A stretch of 12,945 nt of DNA from Anaerolineae bacterium (GCA_028277515.1 JANQGC010000108.1:1-12945); one strand, 5' to 3'; counted from the first letter of the stretch, positions 1 to 6,137 are shown. Numbers and translations: made by a program. Notes: a model not told the origin generated them from the sequence alone.

Positions 1-206
1 TCTGCCACCATCACCGACCTCTTACACTGTGGACGCGACTAATAACTGGTGGAACGGTACCGATGGACCTTCAGATCCGGGTATTGGCAACGGGCGTTCC
101 TGTGCCGGTAGCCCCGTTGCCAATACCCGGATCTGAAGGTCCATCGGTACCGTTCCACCAGTTATTAGTCGCGTCCACAGTGTAAGAGGTCGGTGATGGT
201 GGCAGA
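1..206. repeat. Perfect 94-bp inverted repeat (fold-back) at window edge
   Basis: Bases 1-94 are the exact reverse complement of bases 113-206, separated by an 18-base loop (95-112). The left arm starts at base 1, so the true arm may be longer. Both arms encode the same beta-helix C-terminal segment (containing TNNWWNGTDG), one on each strand. The minus-strand gene therefore runs into an inverted copy of itself and ends after five to six foreign codons (ending ANTRI, then stop). Perfect palindromes of this length are unstable in cells. A fold-back at a sequence end is a typical product of chimeric amplification or assembly, so I regard this as a probable artefact rather than a biological element. 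If it were real it would be a hairpin-forming truncation of the gene. Confidence 0.95.
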
Positions 207-1192
207 TCATCCGGATGAATGGCCACGCCAAAGAAACCATTGCCGAGGAAACGGTTGCCCTGGACTATTACCGTATCCCCATCGGTATTGCCTTCAAAGA
301 AAATCGCTGTGTTGTCTGCGCTACCTGCAGTCAAATCAAAAAAGGTATTATCCAGCACTTGTGCGTCTAGTGTGGTGGTTTCCAGCCCAATAGCATGGTT
401 CCATCCGCCACCAGTGATCGTATCAAAGATATTGCGCTCAATGATAACGCCAGGCACACCCCCACCTATAACATTTACACCAAGATTGAGCAGGATGCCA
501 TAGCCACCCTTGGTTTGTGACTCGATATTGCTAAAATAATTGTTCCTTATAACAACATCCTCAGACGGGTCGGTAGCTAATGAGTCGCCGAAAAAGATGG
601 CGTTAACACTTTTTTCATTGGCATTAATATTATCAAACCAATTGTCGGTGATGACGACATCATCCGTTCCGCCTTGGAAGGAAACGCCTTTAACATTTGC
701 AGTTAAGCCAACACTGCCAACATCAGTAATGATGTTGTTTTGAATTAAGATACCGTCTGTTGCTCCACCGCCAACAGTGCCGGAGACGCCAAATTGCTGG
801 CCGGGATTTGTGATGGTGAATCCGTTAATAGTGACATCGGCGGCGGCAATCGTCACCTGTCCCTGGATAACTGCCTCCGGAACACGCAAGCCTTGGCCGC
901 GTTTACCATCAAAATTCAATGGATATGCATTTGGACCGTATAGTGTCAAACTCTTGTTAACATTTAAGTTTTCAACATACGTCCCAGCTAGGACATCAAT
1001 TGTGTCATTAGGAGCAGCGGCATCGATGGCCGCTTGAATGTTAGAATATGCGGAACTGCTGTCACATTGACCATCGGCGGGTGACGTATCCACACAGCTC
1101 CCATCCACGGTCAACGTCGCCGCGGCAACGCTAAAAACGCCGGTCGTCAAGACCAGCAAGACTAAAAACAAAAACATCGAAACCTTTCTCAT
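71..1192 (-). CDS. Secreted right-handed parallel beta-helix protein, C-terminus replaced by fold-back
   Basis: This is an exported protein of 373 residues as read. The start chosen is the ATG at 1192, giving MRKVSMFLFL; an open frame continues 11 codons upstream. That ATG has a GGAGGA Shine-Dalgarno five bases upstream and opens directly into a signal peptide (hydrophobic residues 6-22, cleavage near VAA-A about residue 25). The mature part begins with a short segment carrying two cysteines, then the AYSNIQAAIDAA...DTIDVLAGTYVENL element typical of beta-helix (NosD/PbH1, pectate-lyase-like) proteins. Repeating coils follow with Asn ladders (ILIQNN, VVITDN, VVIRNN, VIIERN, VIVQGN). No catalytic site is recognisable, so carbohydrate binding or lyase activity is only family-level inference. 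The C-terminus is not natural: after GIGNG about six codons remain before the inverted repeat imposes a stop at 71-73. A degraded paralog lies at 4550-4911. A terminator precedes this gene, so it should have its own promoter in 1193-1267; I see no clear -35/-10 there. Confidence 0.85.
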   Translation of the reverse strand: MRKVSMFLFLVLLVLTTGVFSVAAATLTVDGSCVDTSPADGQCDSSSAYSNIQAAIDAAAPNDTIDVLAGTYVENLNVNKSLTLYGPNAYPLNFDGKRGQGLRVPEAVIQGQVTIAAADVTINGFTITNPGQQFGVSGTVGGGATDGILIQNNIITDVGSVGLTANVKGVSFQGGTDDVVITDNWFDNINANEKSVNAIFFGDSLATDPSEDVVIRNNYFSNIESQTKGGYGILLNLGVNVIGGGVPGVIIERNIFDTITGGGWNHAIGLETTTLDAQVLDNTFFDLTAGSADNTAIFFEGNTDGDTVIVQGNRFLGNGFFGVAIHPDDLPPSPTSYTVDATNNWWNGTDGPSDPGIGNGATGTGTPVANTRI

Positions 1193-1267
1193 GAAAATCC
1201 TCCGTCTAAACAAAATCAATAACAAAAACTTTGCTTCAGGCTAATATGACCATGAACCAAAATGGTA

Positions 1268-1297
1268 AAAAGTGGCGTCCACTTGGACGCCACTTTT
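1268..1297 (-). terminator. Intrinsic terminator after the dockerin gene
   Basis: A perfect 13-bp stem (AAAAGTGGCGTCC paired with GGACGCCACTTTT) closes on a 4-base loop. On the minus strand the stem is GC-rich in the middle and runs out into a T-tract followed by ACCATTTTGG, the classical rho-independent form. It lies 21 bases past the stop of the 1319-4279 gene and 75 bases before the start of the beta-helix gene, so it separates the two into different transcription units. The A-tract on the other side could let it act on the plus strand too, but no plus-strand gene reads into it. Confidence 0.9.
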
Positions 1298-1318
1298 CAA
1301 GTTGTTACAGTACGCAAC

Positions 1319-4279
1319 TTACCAATCCAAGAAACTTGACTTGAAGTAGTTGCCTCCGGCGATAGATAGATCCTGAATATTGGTGACTGAATCGCCGTTG
1401 ATATTTGAGTCACCGGCCGATCCACAAGTATCACTCCCAGGGCCAAATTTTGAGGCAATGCAGGAGATATCAGTAATCGTTACATCATCTTGCAAATCAG
1501 CGTCGCCACCAAGTAATTTGGTGTTTGGTGCCGTGTAAGAGGCTGGGGTCAATGTTGTCATCAGTTCGTTACCGAGATAGAGATCATGCTCTGCCTGAAG
1601 GGTATAGGCGGAACCACCTGGGAGTGCATCGACGTTGCTAATGCTGAAATAGCCAGTCGTTTGATCGAAAGTCGTGGAATAAGGTCCATATGCAGTTGCG
1701 TCCGTGTTAACCAGTGTAACCGTCCCCGGTGCGAAATGGGAACCGGGCTGGAGCCGACCTTGTAATTTGACATAGCCATCTACCACCGTCTGGCCACAAA
1801 CAGTAATTTCCAGGGGAGGTTCCGAAATCTCGTAGGGTATCTCGAATCCTTCGAGGTTGCTGAGTACCATGTAGCTGAAAGTCAAGTCGAAGACACCACC
1901 GGAACCAGCAACGGCTGTTAGATCAAACGAAGCCACGGGACCATTGCCACTAACTGGTAAACTTGGGTTGACCCTGGTGGCATAGAAAGAACAAGAAGTG
2001 GCATCGCAGGATTTAGATTTCACTTCTGGGGTTGGCCCAGTGGGATGGGTGAAGAAGCCATCAATAAACTGTTCGTTGTCAGCAGTGGCCGTTGTTGCAT
2101 CCCAGCCGGTCACCGTGAACTGATAGCCATAGAGGCCCACCACATTGTTCAGCGAGATGGTGACGGTCTGCGCACCCGCACCACAAAGGATCGAGTTTGT
2201 GATGGTAGGTTCGATGATCGATGGCATGCTGGCAATAGCCCATAGTGCCTCGCCGGTAATCTCGTTATTCTCATAACTGTCTTGTTCAAAAACACCATTC
2301 GGCTGTAGCAGATCGATCATATAGTCTACCGCGCCGGCAATTTCGGTCTGGTAACCAAGGGGATCGACTTCAATAAGGGCCAAAACAGCATATGCGGTTG
2401 TCTGCAGACCTTCGTATCCGGGAGCGACATTGTTCAAATCCCAGGTGAATCCGCCACCGTTGATCTGGTACGAGGCGAGTATATCCGCCAGATCGTCCAG
2501 GCTGCTGGCCGCAGCTAAATCACCTGCTGTTGGGTCAAAATCTTCTCCGTCGTACGCCAGGCCGAAGACAGCACCGGCGAGACCGATTACGTTATAACCA
2601 GCACTGTCATCGAATTCATCAATCTCTGCCTTGGTTCCAGCGATCCATTCAGTGGTATCAGCTCCTGCTGCGGCAGCGCTAACCAAGCCCATGCCGATAT
2701 CCCAGGCGGCAATATTGCCAAGGCCTGCACGGGCTGTGCGAATCAAATTCACATAATCTGCCGTGTTATATAGTATTCCAGCACCGTTCCGGTTGTAATT
2801 ACCGGCCGCCAGCGGAGCGTAGAAGTTCGCTTGTACATGGTCGACGTATGTCGTGCCCCCGAAAATAGCATCGAGCTGGGCGGCCAGATAGCCGTCTGAA
2901 GGTGAAAAGTTATTAGTCTTGGTGAGCAACAACGCGCCTGCATTCTGTAATGCTGCTTGCTGTGCCGGATCTTCAGTACGTAGGTAGGCCAGAGCCAACC
3001 CTTTTGCAATAGGACCAAGTGTATTTAATTGACTCGTACTTGAGGGATTGCCATCAGTCAGTGGCCAATCCCAACCGCCGTCATTATTCTGCAAGGCGGC
3101 CAAACGATTACCCCCAAGAATGAAGGGCATAGCCTGACTGCCAATGGCCCATAGTGCCTCGGCCGTTACTTCGTTATTCTCACCATCCCCAACGAGGTCT
3201 TCCCAGCCACCTGTCGGCAGTTGAACGTTGTTCAAATAGACCACTCCATCATTTAGCTCAGTCTGATAGCCAATCCGATCGGCGGCGTTAAGGGCCAGAA
3301 TGGTGTAAGCTGTTGTTTGGACGGATTCGATATCATCACCAGGATCGAGATCTAATTTGAAACCGCCGCTTGATAATTGATAAGAGGCAAGGGTGTCCGC
3401 CAGATCGTCCAGGCTGCTGGCTGCAGCATACATGCCTGCCATTGGATCAAAATTCTCGCCTACGTAAGCCAAACCATGGACCGCCCCAGACAGGCCGATT
3501 ATGTCACAGCACTCTCCCGGGCTTGCATCTAGGTCGTTAATCGCGTCTTTGGTTTGATCAATCCAGTCGTCGGTAATGGCTCCAACGGAGGCCGCACCAA
3601 CCAGGCCCATACCGATATCCCAGGCGCCAAGATTGGGAGTGCTTGCACGTTTCGTGTTACGATACCAATCGATAAAGTCTAGCGTAGTATAAGGCGTTCC
3701 GGCGCCATCCTTGTTGTAAGTGCCGGCATCCAGCTTGTCATAGAAGTTTGTCTTAACATGATAGCTGTATGATGTGGGATCTGTCTGCGAGTTTCCGTAA
3801 ATGGCATCTAGCTGGGCAGCTAGATAACCATCCGGAGGCACGAAGTTGTTGGTTTTGGTCAGCAGGTAGCTTCCCGCATCTTCCAAAGCAGCTAGATGGG
3901 CCGGGTCAATGGTGTTCAGATAAGCGAATGCCAAACCCTTTCCAATTGGGGCGACAGTATTCAAGGCGCTGCCCGTTGCAGGGTTGCCATCGTCCAGTGG
4001 CCAATCAAAACCACCATCATTATTCTGGAGTGCGGCCAAACGATCAGCACCATCTTGAATGACACTGCTGGCAGCAACTGCATCCATAGACCTTAACGCA
4101 TTTATTCCAATATCTACACCTGTGCTCTCAGCTGCATGGCCTTTCTCGCCAAACGGTGAAGCCGGTTCCGGTTGAGTGTATTCAGCTGCAGTACCCGTGC
4201 TGGCTATGACAACCAACACTAAGAGAACGCTTAGGAGGATCCAACCTTTTTTAAAGTGCATTTTGATTTTTGTTTTCAT
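1319..4279 (-). CDS. Secreted tandem alpha/alpha-toroid protein with cohesin-like and dockerin domains
   Basis: The protein has 986 residues from the ATG at 4279, chosen because AAGGAG sits seven bases upstream and the product opens with a signal peptide (basic residues 2-11, hydrophobic 13-26, likely cleavage TAA-E near 32). Two homologous domains follow (about 80-385 and 392-690). Each starts RLAALQNNDGG(F/W)DWPL, contains AWDIGMGLV and GLAY-GE-FDP, repeats LASYQ..GGF and TTAY..LAL, and ends EALWAI. Such QxxxGG(F/W) repeats are characteristic of alpha6/alpha6 toroids (squalene/prenyltransferase-like), but I see no cyclase DxDD acid motif, so binding rather than catalysis is plausible. Residues about 699-828 resemble a cohesin (VTISLNNV-GLYGYQF start, FDLTAVAG-SGGVFDLTF end). 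Residues 829-920 look like a carboxypeptidase-regulatory beta-sandwich. Residues about 923-986 form a dockerin with two EF-hand-like loops (DADLQDDVTITD and DSNINGDSVTNIQD). An alternative TTG start at 4381 adds 34 residues. It is probably an extracellular scaffold or adhesin; no enzyme function is claimed. Confidence 0.85.
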   Translation of the reverse strand: MKTKIKMHFKKGWILLSVLLVLVVIASTGTAAEYTQPEPASPFGEKGHAAESTGVDIGINALRSMDAVAASSVIQDGADRLAALQNNDGGFDWPLDDGNPATGSALNTVAPIGKGLAFAYLNTIDPAHLAALEDAGSYLLTKTNNFVPPDGYLAAQLDAIYGNSQTDPTSYSYHVKTNFYDKLDAGTYNKDGAGTPYTTLDFIDWYRNTKRASTPNLGAWDIGMGLVGAASVGAITDDWIDQTKDAINDLDASPGECCDIIGLSGAVHGLAYVGENFDPMAGMYAAASSLDDLADTLASYQLSSGGFKLDLDPGDDIESVQTTAYTILALNAADRIGYQTELNDGVVYLNNVQLPTGGWEDLVGDGENNEVTAEALWAIGSQAMPFILGGNRLAALQNNDGGWDWPLTDGNPSSTSQLNTLGPIAKGLALAYLRTEDPAQQAALQNAGALLLTKTNNFSPSDGYLAAQLDAIFGGTTYVDHVQANFYAPLAAGNYNRNGAGILYNTADYVNLIRTARAGLGNIAAWDIGMGLVSAAAAGADTTEWIAGTKAEIDEFDDSAGYNVIGLAGAVFGLAYDGEDFDPTAGDLAAASSLDDLADILASYQINGGGFTWDLNNVAPGYEGLQTTAYAVLALIEVDPLGYQTEIAGAVDYMIDLLQPNGVFEQDSYENNEITGEALWAIASMPSIIEPTITNSILCGAGAQTVTISLNNVVGLYGYQFTVTGWDATTATADNEQFIDGFFTHPTGPTPEVKSKSCDATSCSFYATRVNPSLPVSGNGPVASFDLTAVAGSGGVFDLTFSYMVLSNLEGFEIPYEISEPPLEITVCGQTVVDGYVKLQGRLQPGSHFAPGTVTLVNTDATAYGPYSTTFDQTTGYFSISNVDALPGGSAYTLQAEHDLYLGNELMTTLTPASYTAPNTKLLGGDADLQDDVTITDISCIASKFGPGSDTCGSAGDSNINGDSVTNIQDLSIAGGNYFKSSFLDW
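2210..4045 (-). repeat. Tandem internal duplication encoding the two toroid domains
   Basis: The coding segments about 3120-4045 and 2210-3110 are diverged direct repeats. The arginine codon of RLAALQ lies at 4040-4042 in one and 3104-3106 in the other, a period of 936 bp (312 codons). Nucleotide identity is still obvious in patches, for example GATCGTCCAGGCTGCTGGC in both copies, and the GCCCATAGTGCCTCG block near 3147 and 2237. The copies differ by small in-frame insertions (the first copy has additional residues in the QTDPTSYSY and GECCD regions), which points to duplication within the gene followed by divergence rather than a recent assembly duplication. Confidence 0.85.
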
Positions 4280-4396
4280 CACTTTTCTCCTTTTTGCAAA
4301 GCTCCAACTCCTTGCTGAAGCAGCACCCAAGGGGAGGACTCTGGACAGCAAGGTAAACAAAACGAATGTGGTTCTCTTCAAATTTATTTCCTCCTT
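4279..4396 (-). promoter_or_regulatory. Two competing ribosome-binding sites ahead of the dockerin protein
   Basis: On the minus strand AAGGAGG (4390-4396) stands eight bases before a TTG codon at 4381, and AAGGAG (4287-4292) stands seven bases before the ATG at 4279, in the same frame. Either can start the protein. The ATG product has a normal signal peptide. The TTG product would carry 34 extra residues, starting MKRTTFVLFTLLSR, that look like a second, weaker signal-like stretch. The signal-peptide argument favours 4279, but the upstream site has the stronger Shine-Dalgarno match. The leader between them contains a small self-complementary stretch (TGCTG-CTT-CAGCA). Confidence 0.55.
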
Positions 4397-4549
4397 ATAT
4401 AGAAAGATGAAATAGCTGACATTTTATGAATCCGCGAAAACCGTCGCAGTCTGGATCTCCTTTAGAGAACAGATAAGCGCGGATTGGGTTTAATCTAGGG
4501 CAATCTTCTTCGTACCAATCTGAATGATCTTCCAAACAAATCCCGATAA

Positions 4550-4911
4550 CCGCCGAAGAAGCCGTTGCCCAGGAACTTGTTGCCGCCGACGTCTGTTGTA
4601 CCGCTATCCGAATTAGCCTTATAGAAAATCGCTGAAAGAGACTCGGAGCTGGTAGAGGTCAGGTTGGTAAATTGTTAAAGAGAATGCCGTAGCCGCCCTT
4701 GCTCTGCAACTTGATGTTCCGGTTCGTGTTGCCCTTTATCAAAGCGTTATCTGAGCCGTTCGTGCTGGCCGATTGGCCGATGTAAACAGCGATGGTGCCA
4801 AAATCATCGGCGTTGATGGTGTCAAACGGATTATCTCGGACCTAGCTGTCATCCAAACAATTCTGGAAACTGACGCTGTGCACGTTAAGAATGACAAATT
4901 TTTTTCTTCAT
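4550..4911 (-). pseudogene. Degraded paralog of the beta-helix protein
   Basis: Minus-strand translation of this stretch matches the intact beta-helix gene at 71-1192 but is broken several ways. The 5' end keeps AGGAGGAA (4920-4927) and an ATG at 4909-4911 followed by lysine codons (MKKKICHS, then stop), as for a signal peptide. The signal sequence and about the first 170 residues are missing. Homology resumes at HSVSFQNCLDDS, hits an in-frame TAG (4842-4844), and continues VRDNPFDTINADD to QSKGGYGILFNN, matching VSFQGGTDDVV, DNWFDNINANE and QTKGGYGILLN of the intact gene. About 40 residues are then deleted and the frame shifts, before LTSTSSESLSAIFYKANSD and GGNKFLGNGFFG (intact: NRFLGNGFFG). 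Beyond 4550 the similarity ends. The order of lesions (two deletions, a nonsense codon, frameshifts) makes a functional product implausible. It shows that beta-helix genes were once duplicated on both sides of the dockerin gene. Confidence 0.85.
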
Positions 4912-4965
4912 TACGGGAATTCCTCCTAAACACACTACGTTCGAGAAACAAAGAAATGCAACAGG

Positions 4966-4996
4966 CCTGCTCGTTCCGGATAAGAGAACGAGCAGG
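4966..4996. other. Strong 11-bp hairpin upstream of the pseudogene
   Basis: CCTGCTCGTTC (4966-4976) is perfectly complementary to GAACGAGCAGG (4986-4996) across a 9-base loop. On the plus strand it is followed by an AT-rich but not T-run sequence, and on the minus strand by CCTGTTGCATTTC, so it is not a standard terminator in either direction. It lies about 40 bp upstream of the Shine-Dalgarno of the decayed beta-helix gene and would sit in its 5' leader, where it could be a leader-RNA structure. It could also be a terminator relic. Confidence 0.6.
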
Positions 4997-5050
4997 GTGA
5001 ATAATTATATTATTTGGTCTGTATCCCGTTGGATGTTGTTTGTGTTAATG

Positions 5051-5099
5051 GGGTACCCTCCTTGATCCCATGAAAACCCCTCAGTATTTCATGGTACCC
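5051..5099. other. Bulged inverted repeat
   Basis: GGGTACC (5051-5057) pairs with GGTACCC (5093-5099), and ATGAAA (5070-5075) pairs with the adjoining TTTCAT (5087-5092). This leaves a 12-base one-sided bulge and an 11-base loop. The two stems stack continuously on the right-hand side, giving 13 consecutive paired bases on that arm. The role is unknown: it could be a leader RNA element of a minus-strand transcript or a protein-binding site. Confidence 0.5.
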
Positions 5100-5257
5100 A
5101 ACCAGCTATATGATCACCAAAAATCAGCCGATCAACTGTTTTGACTCGCCAATGGAATATTGTTAGTTTCTTGACTGTGGAGCTCGAGCCATTTTAGGTG
5201 CGACCTGATAAATTGTATGTTACCTTTAACTCTATCCCTAAGAAAAGTTTTTATTTA

Positions 5258-5294
5258 GTGACATTTGTCATTGTTCTTTGTGACATTTGTCATT
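5258..5294. promoter_or_regulatory. Two identical dyad operators 22 bp apart
   Basis: The 15-mer GTGACATTTGTCATT occurs at 5258-5272 and again at 5280-5294. Each copy contains the symmetric core TGACA-TT-TGTCA. The centre-to-centre spacing of 22 bp is about two helical turns, so two dimers would lie on the same DNA face. Exact duplication plus dyad symmetry plus phasing is the usual signature of a cooperative regulator site. Sites of this general form are used by NarL/FixJ-type response regulators such as DesR, but that family assignment is from memory and tentative. It lies 135 bp upstream of the PqqD-like start and about 350 bp upstream of the minus-strand pseudogene, so control of the rightward genes is the more natural reading. 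Confidence 0.55.
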
Positions 5295-5402
5295 TGTTGA
5301 ATGAGGAATGTTTTGAGAGCCTCAACTAAATCTTTTCAGATGTTCACAAGTCACCCCTGATCATCCTTTAAAGATGCTGCGAAATTCCAGTGACCAACCA
5401 TG

Positions 5403-5408
5403 TATAAT
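5403..5408 (+). promoter_or_regulatory. Candidate -10 box for the rightward genes
   Basis: A perfect TATAAT, preceded by TG, lies 21 bases ahead of the chosen ATG of the PqqD-like gene. No good -35 hexamer is found 16-18 bases upstream, so if used it may depend on an activator, which would fit the dyad operators about 110 bp upstream. Transcription starting some seven bases downstream would leave a short leader that still includes the AAGG ribosome-binding sequence at 5416-5419, and it would exclude the TTG codon at 5408 as a start. Confidence 0.35.
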
Positions 5409-5428
5409 TGGAATTAAGGTCCATATTT

Positions 5429-5737
5429 ATGAATGCCTTTTCAATGAATAGCCAAATTGTTATCCCAGAACATGTCCTTTTCAGAGATGCACAAAATGAG
5501 GCTGTGCTTTTGAATCTTGAAAGCGGCATTTATTTCGGACTAAACGAGGTGGCTACTAGGATGTGGAAGGCACTGGCTGCCCATGGAAAAGTAGAACCGG
5601 CATTTAAGGATTTGGCAACAAGGTTTGAAGTATCCGAAATTGAATTGCGTCGTGACCTGTTTCAACTCCTGGCCACCTTATCTGAGCATGGACTTATGGA
5701 GATTACCGAGCCATCGCAACCTGATCATGGCTTATAA
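5429..5737 (+). CDS. PqqD-like peptide-recognition protein (lasso B1 type)
   Basis: A small protein of 102 residues. PqqD-like domains (RiPP recognition elements) bind leader peptides and deliver them to modifying enzymes; stand-alone versions include PqqD and lasso-peptide B1 proteins. The match here is good over the whole length: VLFRDAQNEAVLLNLESG (residues 17-33), the conserved YFGLNEVATRMW (35-46), a helix about 55-68, and the winged-helix end (V)SEIELRRDLFQLLATLSEHGLMEI (about 68-92). The start is the ATG at 5429, with AAGG nine to ten bases upstream. A TTG seven codons earlier overlaps the likely -10 box, and a later ATG (5444) lacks a ribosome site. It is first in the rightward direction but is separated by 400 bp from the acyltransferase. 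No lasso B2 protease, cyclase or transporter gene follows, so its partner peptide is not evident. It could serve a peptide encoded elsewhere or be an orphaned remnant. Confidence 0.85.
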   Translation: MNAFSMNSQIVIPEHVLFRDAQNEAVLLNLESGIYFGLNEVATRMWKALAAHGKVEPAFKDLATRFEVSEIELRRDLFQLLATLSEHGLMEITEPSQPDHGL

Positions 5738-5831
5738 TGACAATCAAAACACGAACAAAAATTCTGACCTGTTTGGATTAAATGAATATAAGAAACGATC
5801 TAAAATGGGGAAGGTCGAATTACTGGAATAA
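5727..5831 (+). CDS. Doubtful 34-residue ORF overlapping the PqqD-like 3' end
   Basis: An ATG within the last codons of the PqqD-like gene opens a 34-residue frame that starts MAYNDNQNTN and ends MGKVELLE. It has no evident Shine-Dalgarno but could be translated by coupling. The composition (Asn/Lys-rich, hydrophilic, small) and the Y-KK-...-GKVELL tail loosely recall lasso-peptide leader sequences (YxxPxL...GxVxxLT), which would suit a neighbour of a B1-type protein. However, the Pro and Leu are absent, the Tyr-Gly spacing is two residues short, and no core peptide follows before the stop. It also contains FGLNE, identical to five residues of the PqqD-like motif. It may be a decayed precursor gene or simply chance. 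Confidence 0.2.
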   Translation: MAYNDNQNTNKNSDLFGLNEYKKRSKMGKVELLE

Positions 5832-6137
5832 GGTGCAAAGGATATATAATGATTTCTGGTTGTTCTGAATAACCACAGAACTAAATTAGGGACACAGGCT
5901 TGTAAGACAACTTTTAAGATTCTCAATTTATCTTTCTTATTGCCCAAAGTTCCGGAAAAGGGTAATTCCGTACAATGTAGTAGTCACTGATACCAGCCCG
6001 GACATGAGAACAACGAAGAATTTTATCCCAATAAATTTATGAATGTCGATCAATGATGATGTTCGATTCGGCGGAGCGTGCAAAAATCATATTGTCCCTA
6101 TTAGCTTAATTCTTGTTTTGAATAATTACCTTCTACG
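5832..6137. other. AT-rich gap before the glycan cassette
   Basis: There is no convincing gene here. Very short frames exist (for example a 28-codon plus-strand ORF at 5782-5868, and a minus-strand hydrophobic frame at 5937-6053), but none has a ribosome site or family match that I recognise. The gap presumably contains the promoter of the acyltransferase-led cassette; AT-rich stretches just before 6138 (around TTGTTTTGAATAATT) are compatible with this, but I cannot fix hexamers with confidence. The stretch may include decayed coding DNA. Confidence 0.5.

Larger units (their letters stand above)
4928..5428. other. Long divergent intergenic region
   Basis: About 500 bp lies between the minus-strand pseudogene and the plus-strand PqqD-like gene, with no convincing coding region on either strand. 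It is AT-rich compared with the flanking genes. It contains a strong simple hairpin (4966-4996), a bulged hairpin (5051-5099), the paired TGACA-TT-TGTCA dyads (5258-5294) and a TATAAT box (5403-5408), all listed separately. Apart from those I see no tRNA-like, riboswitch-like or mobile-element ends. Confidence 0.7.

Noticed and set aside
1..206. Palindrome as transposon terminal inverted repeats or a phage/plasmid telomere
   Set aside because: The arms are ordinary beta-helix coding sequence with no transposase, target duplication or telomere-like context.
2749..3018. 89-codon minus-strand ORF in another frame within the toroid gene
   Set aside because: It is a frame shadow of the tandem toroid protein, whose frame shows clear domain repeats; no separate start signal.
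4739..4951. 70-codon minus-strand ORF over the beta-helix fossil
   Set aside because: It is read in the wrong frame relative to the beta-helix homology and covers the real ATG/Shine-Dalgarno relic; a by-product of decay.
4966..4996. Hairpin as a rho-independent terminator
   Set aside because: There is no U-tract on either side and no gene ends nearby in either direction.
5744..5947. Minus-strand 67-codon ORF antisense to the PqqD-like downstream region
   Set aside because: It has no Shine-Dalgarno and no recognisable family, and it overlaps other equally poor short frames; not supported as a gene.
5937..6053. Minus-strand 39-codon frame with hydrophobic stretch (IGIKFFVVLMSGLVS) resembling a transporter helix
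   Set aside because: It has no ribosome site, only a TTG start, no extension on either side and no further homology; in AT-rich DNA a short hydrophobic frame is expected by chance.
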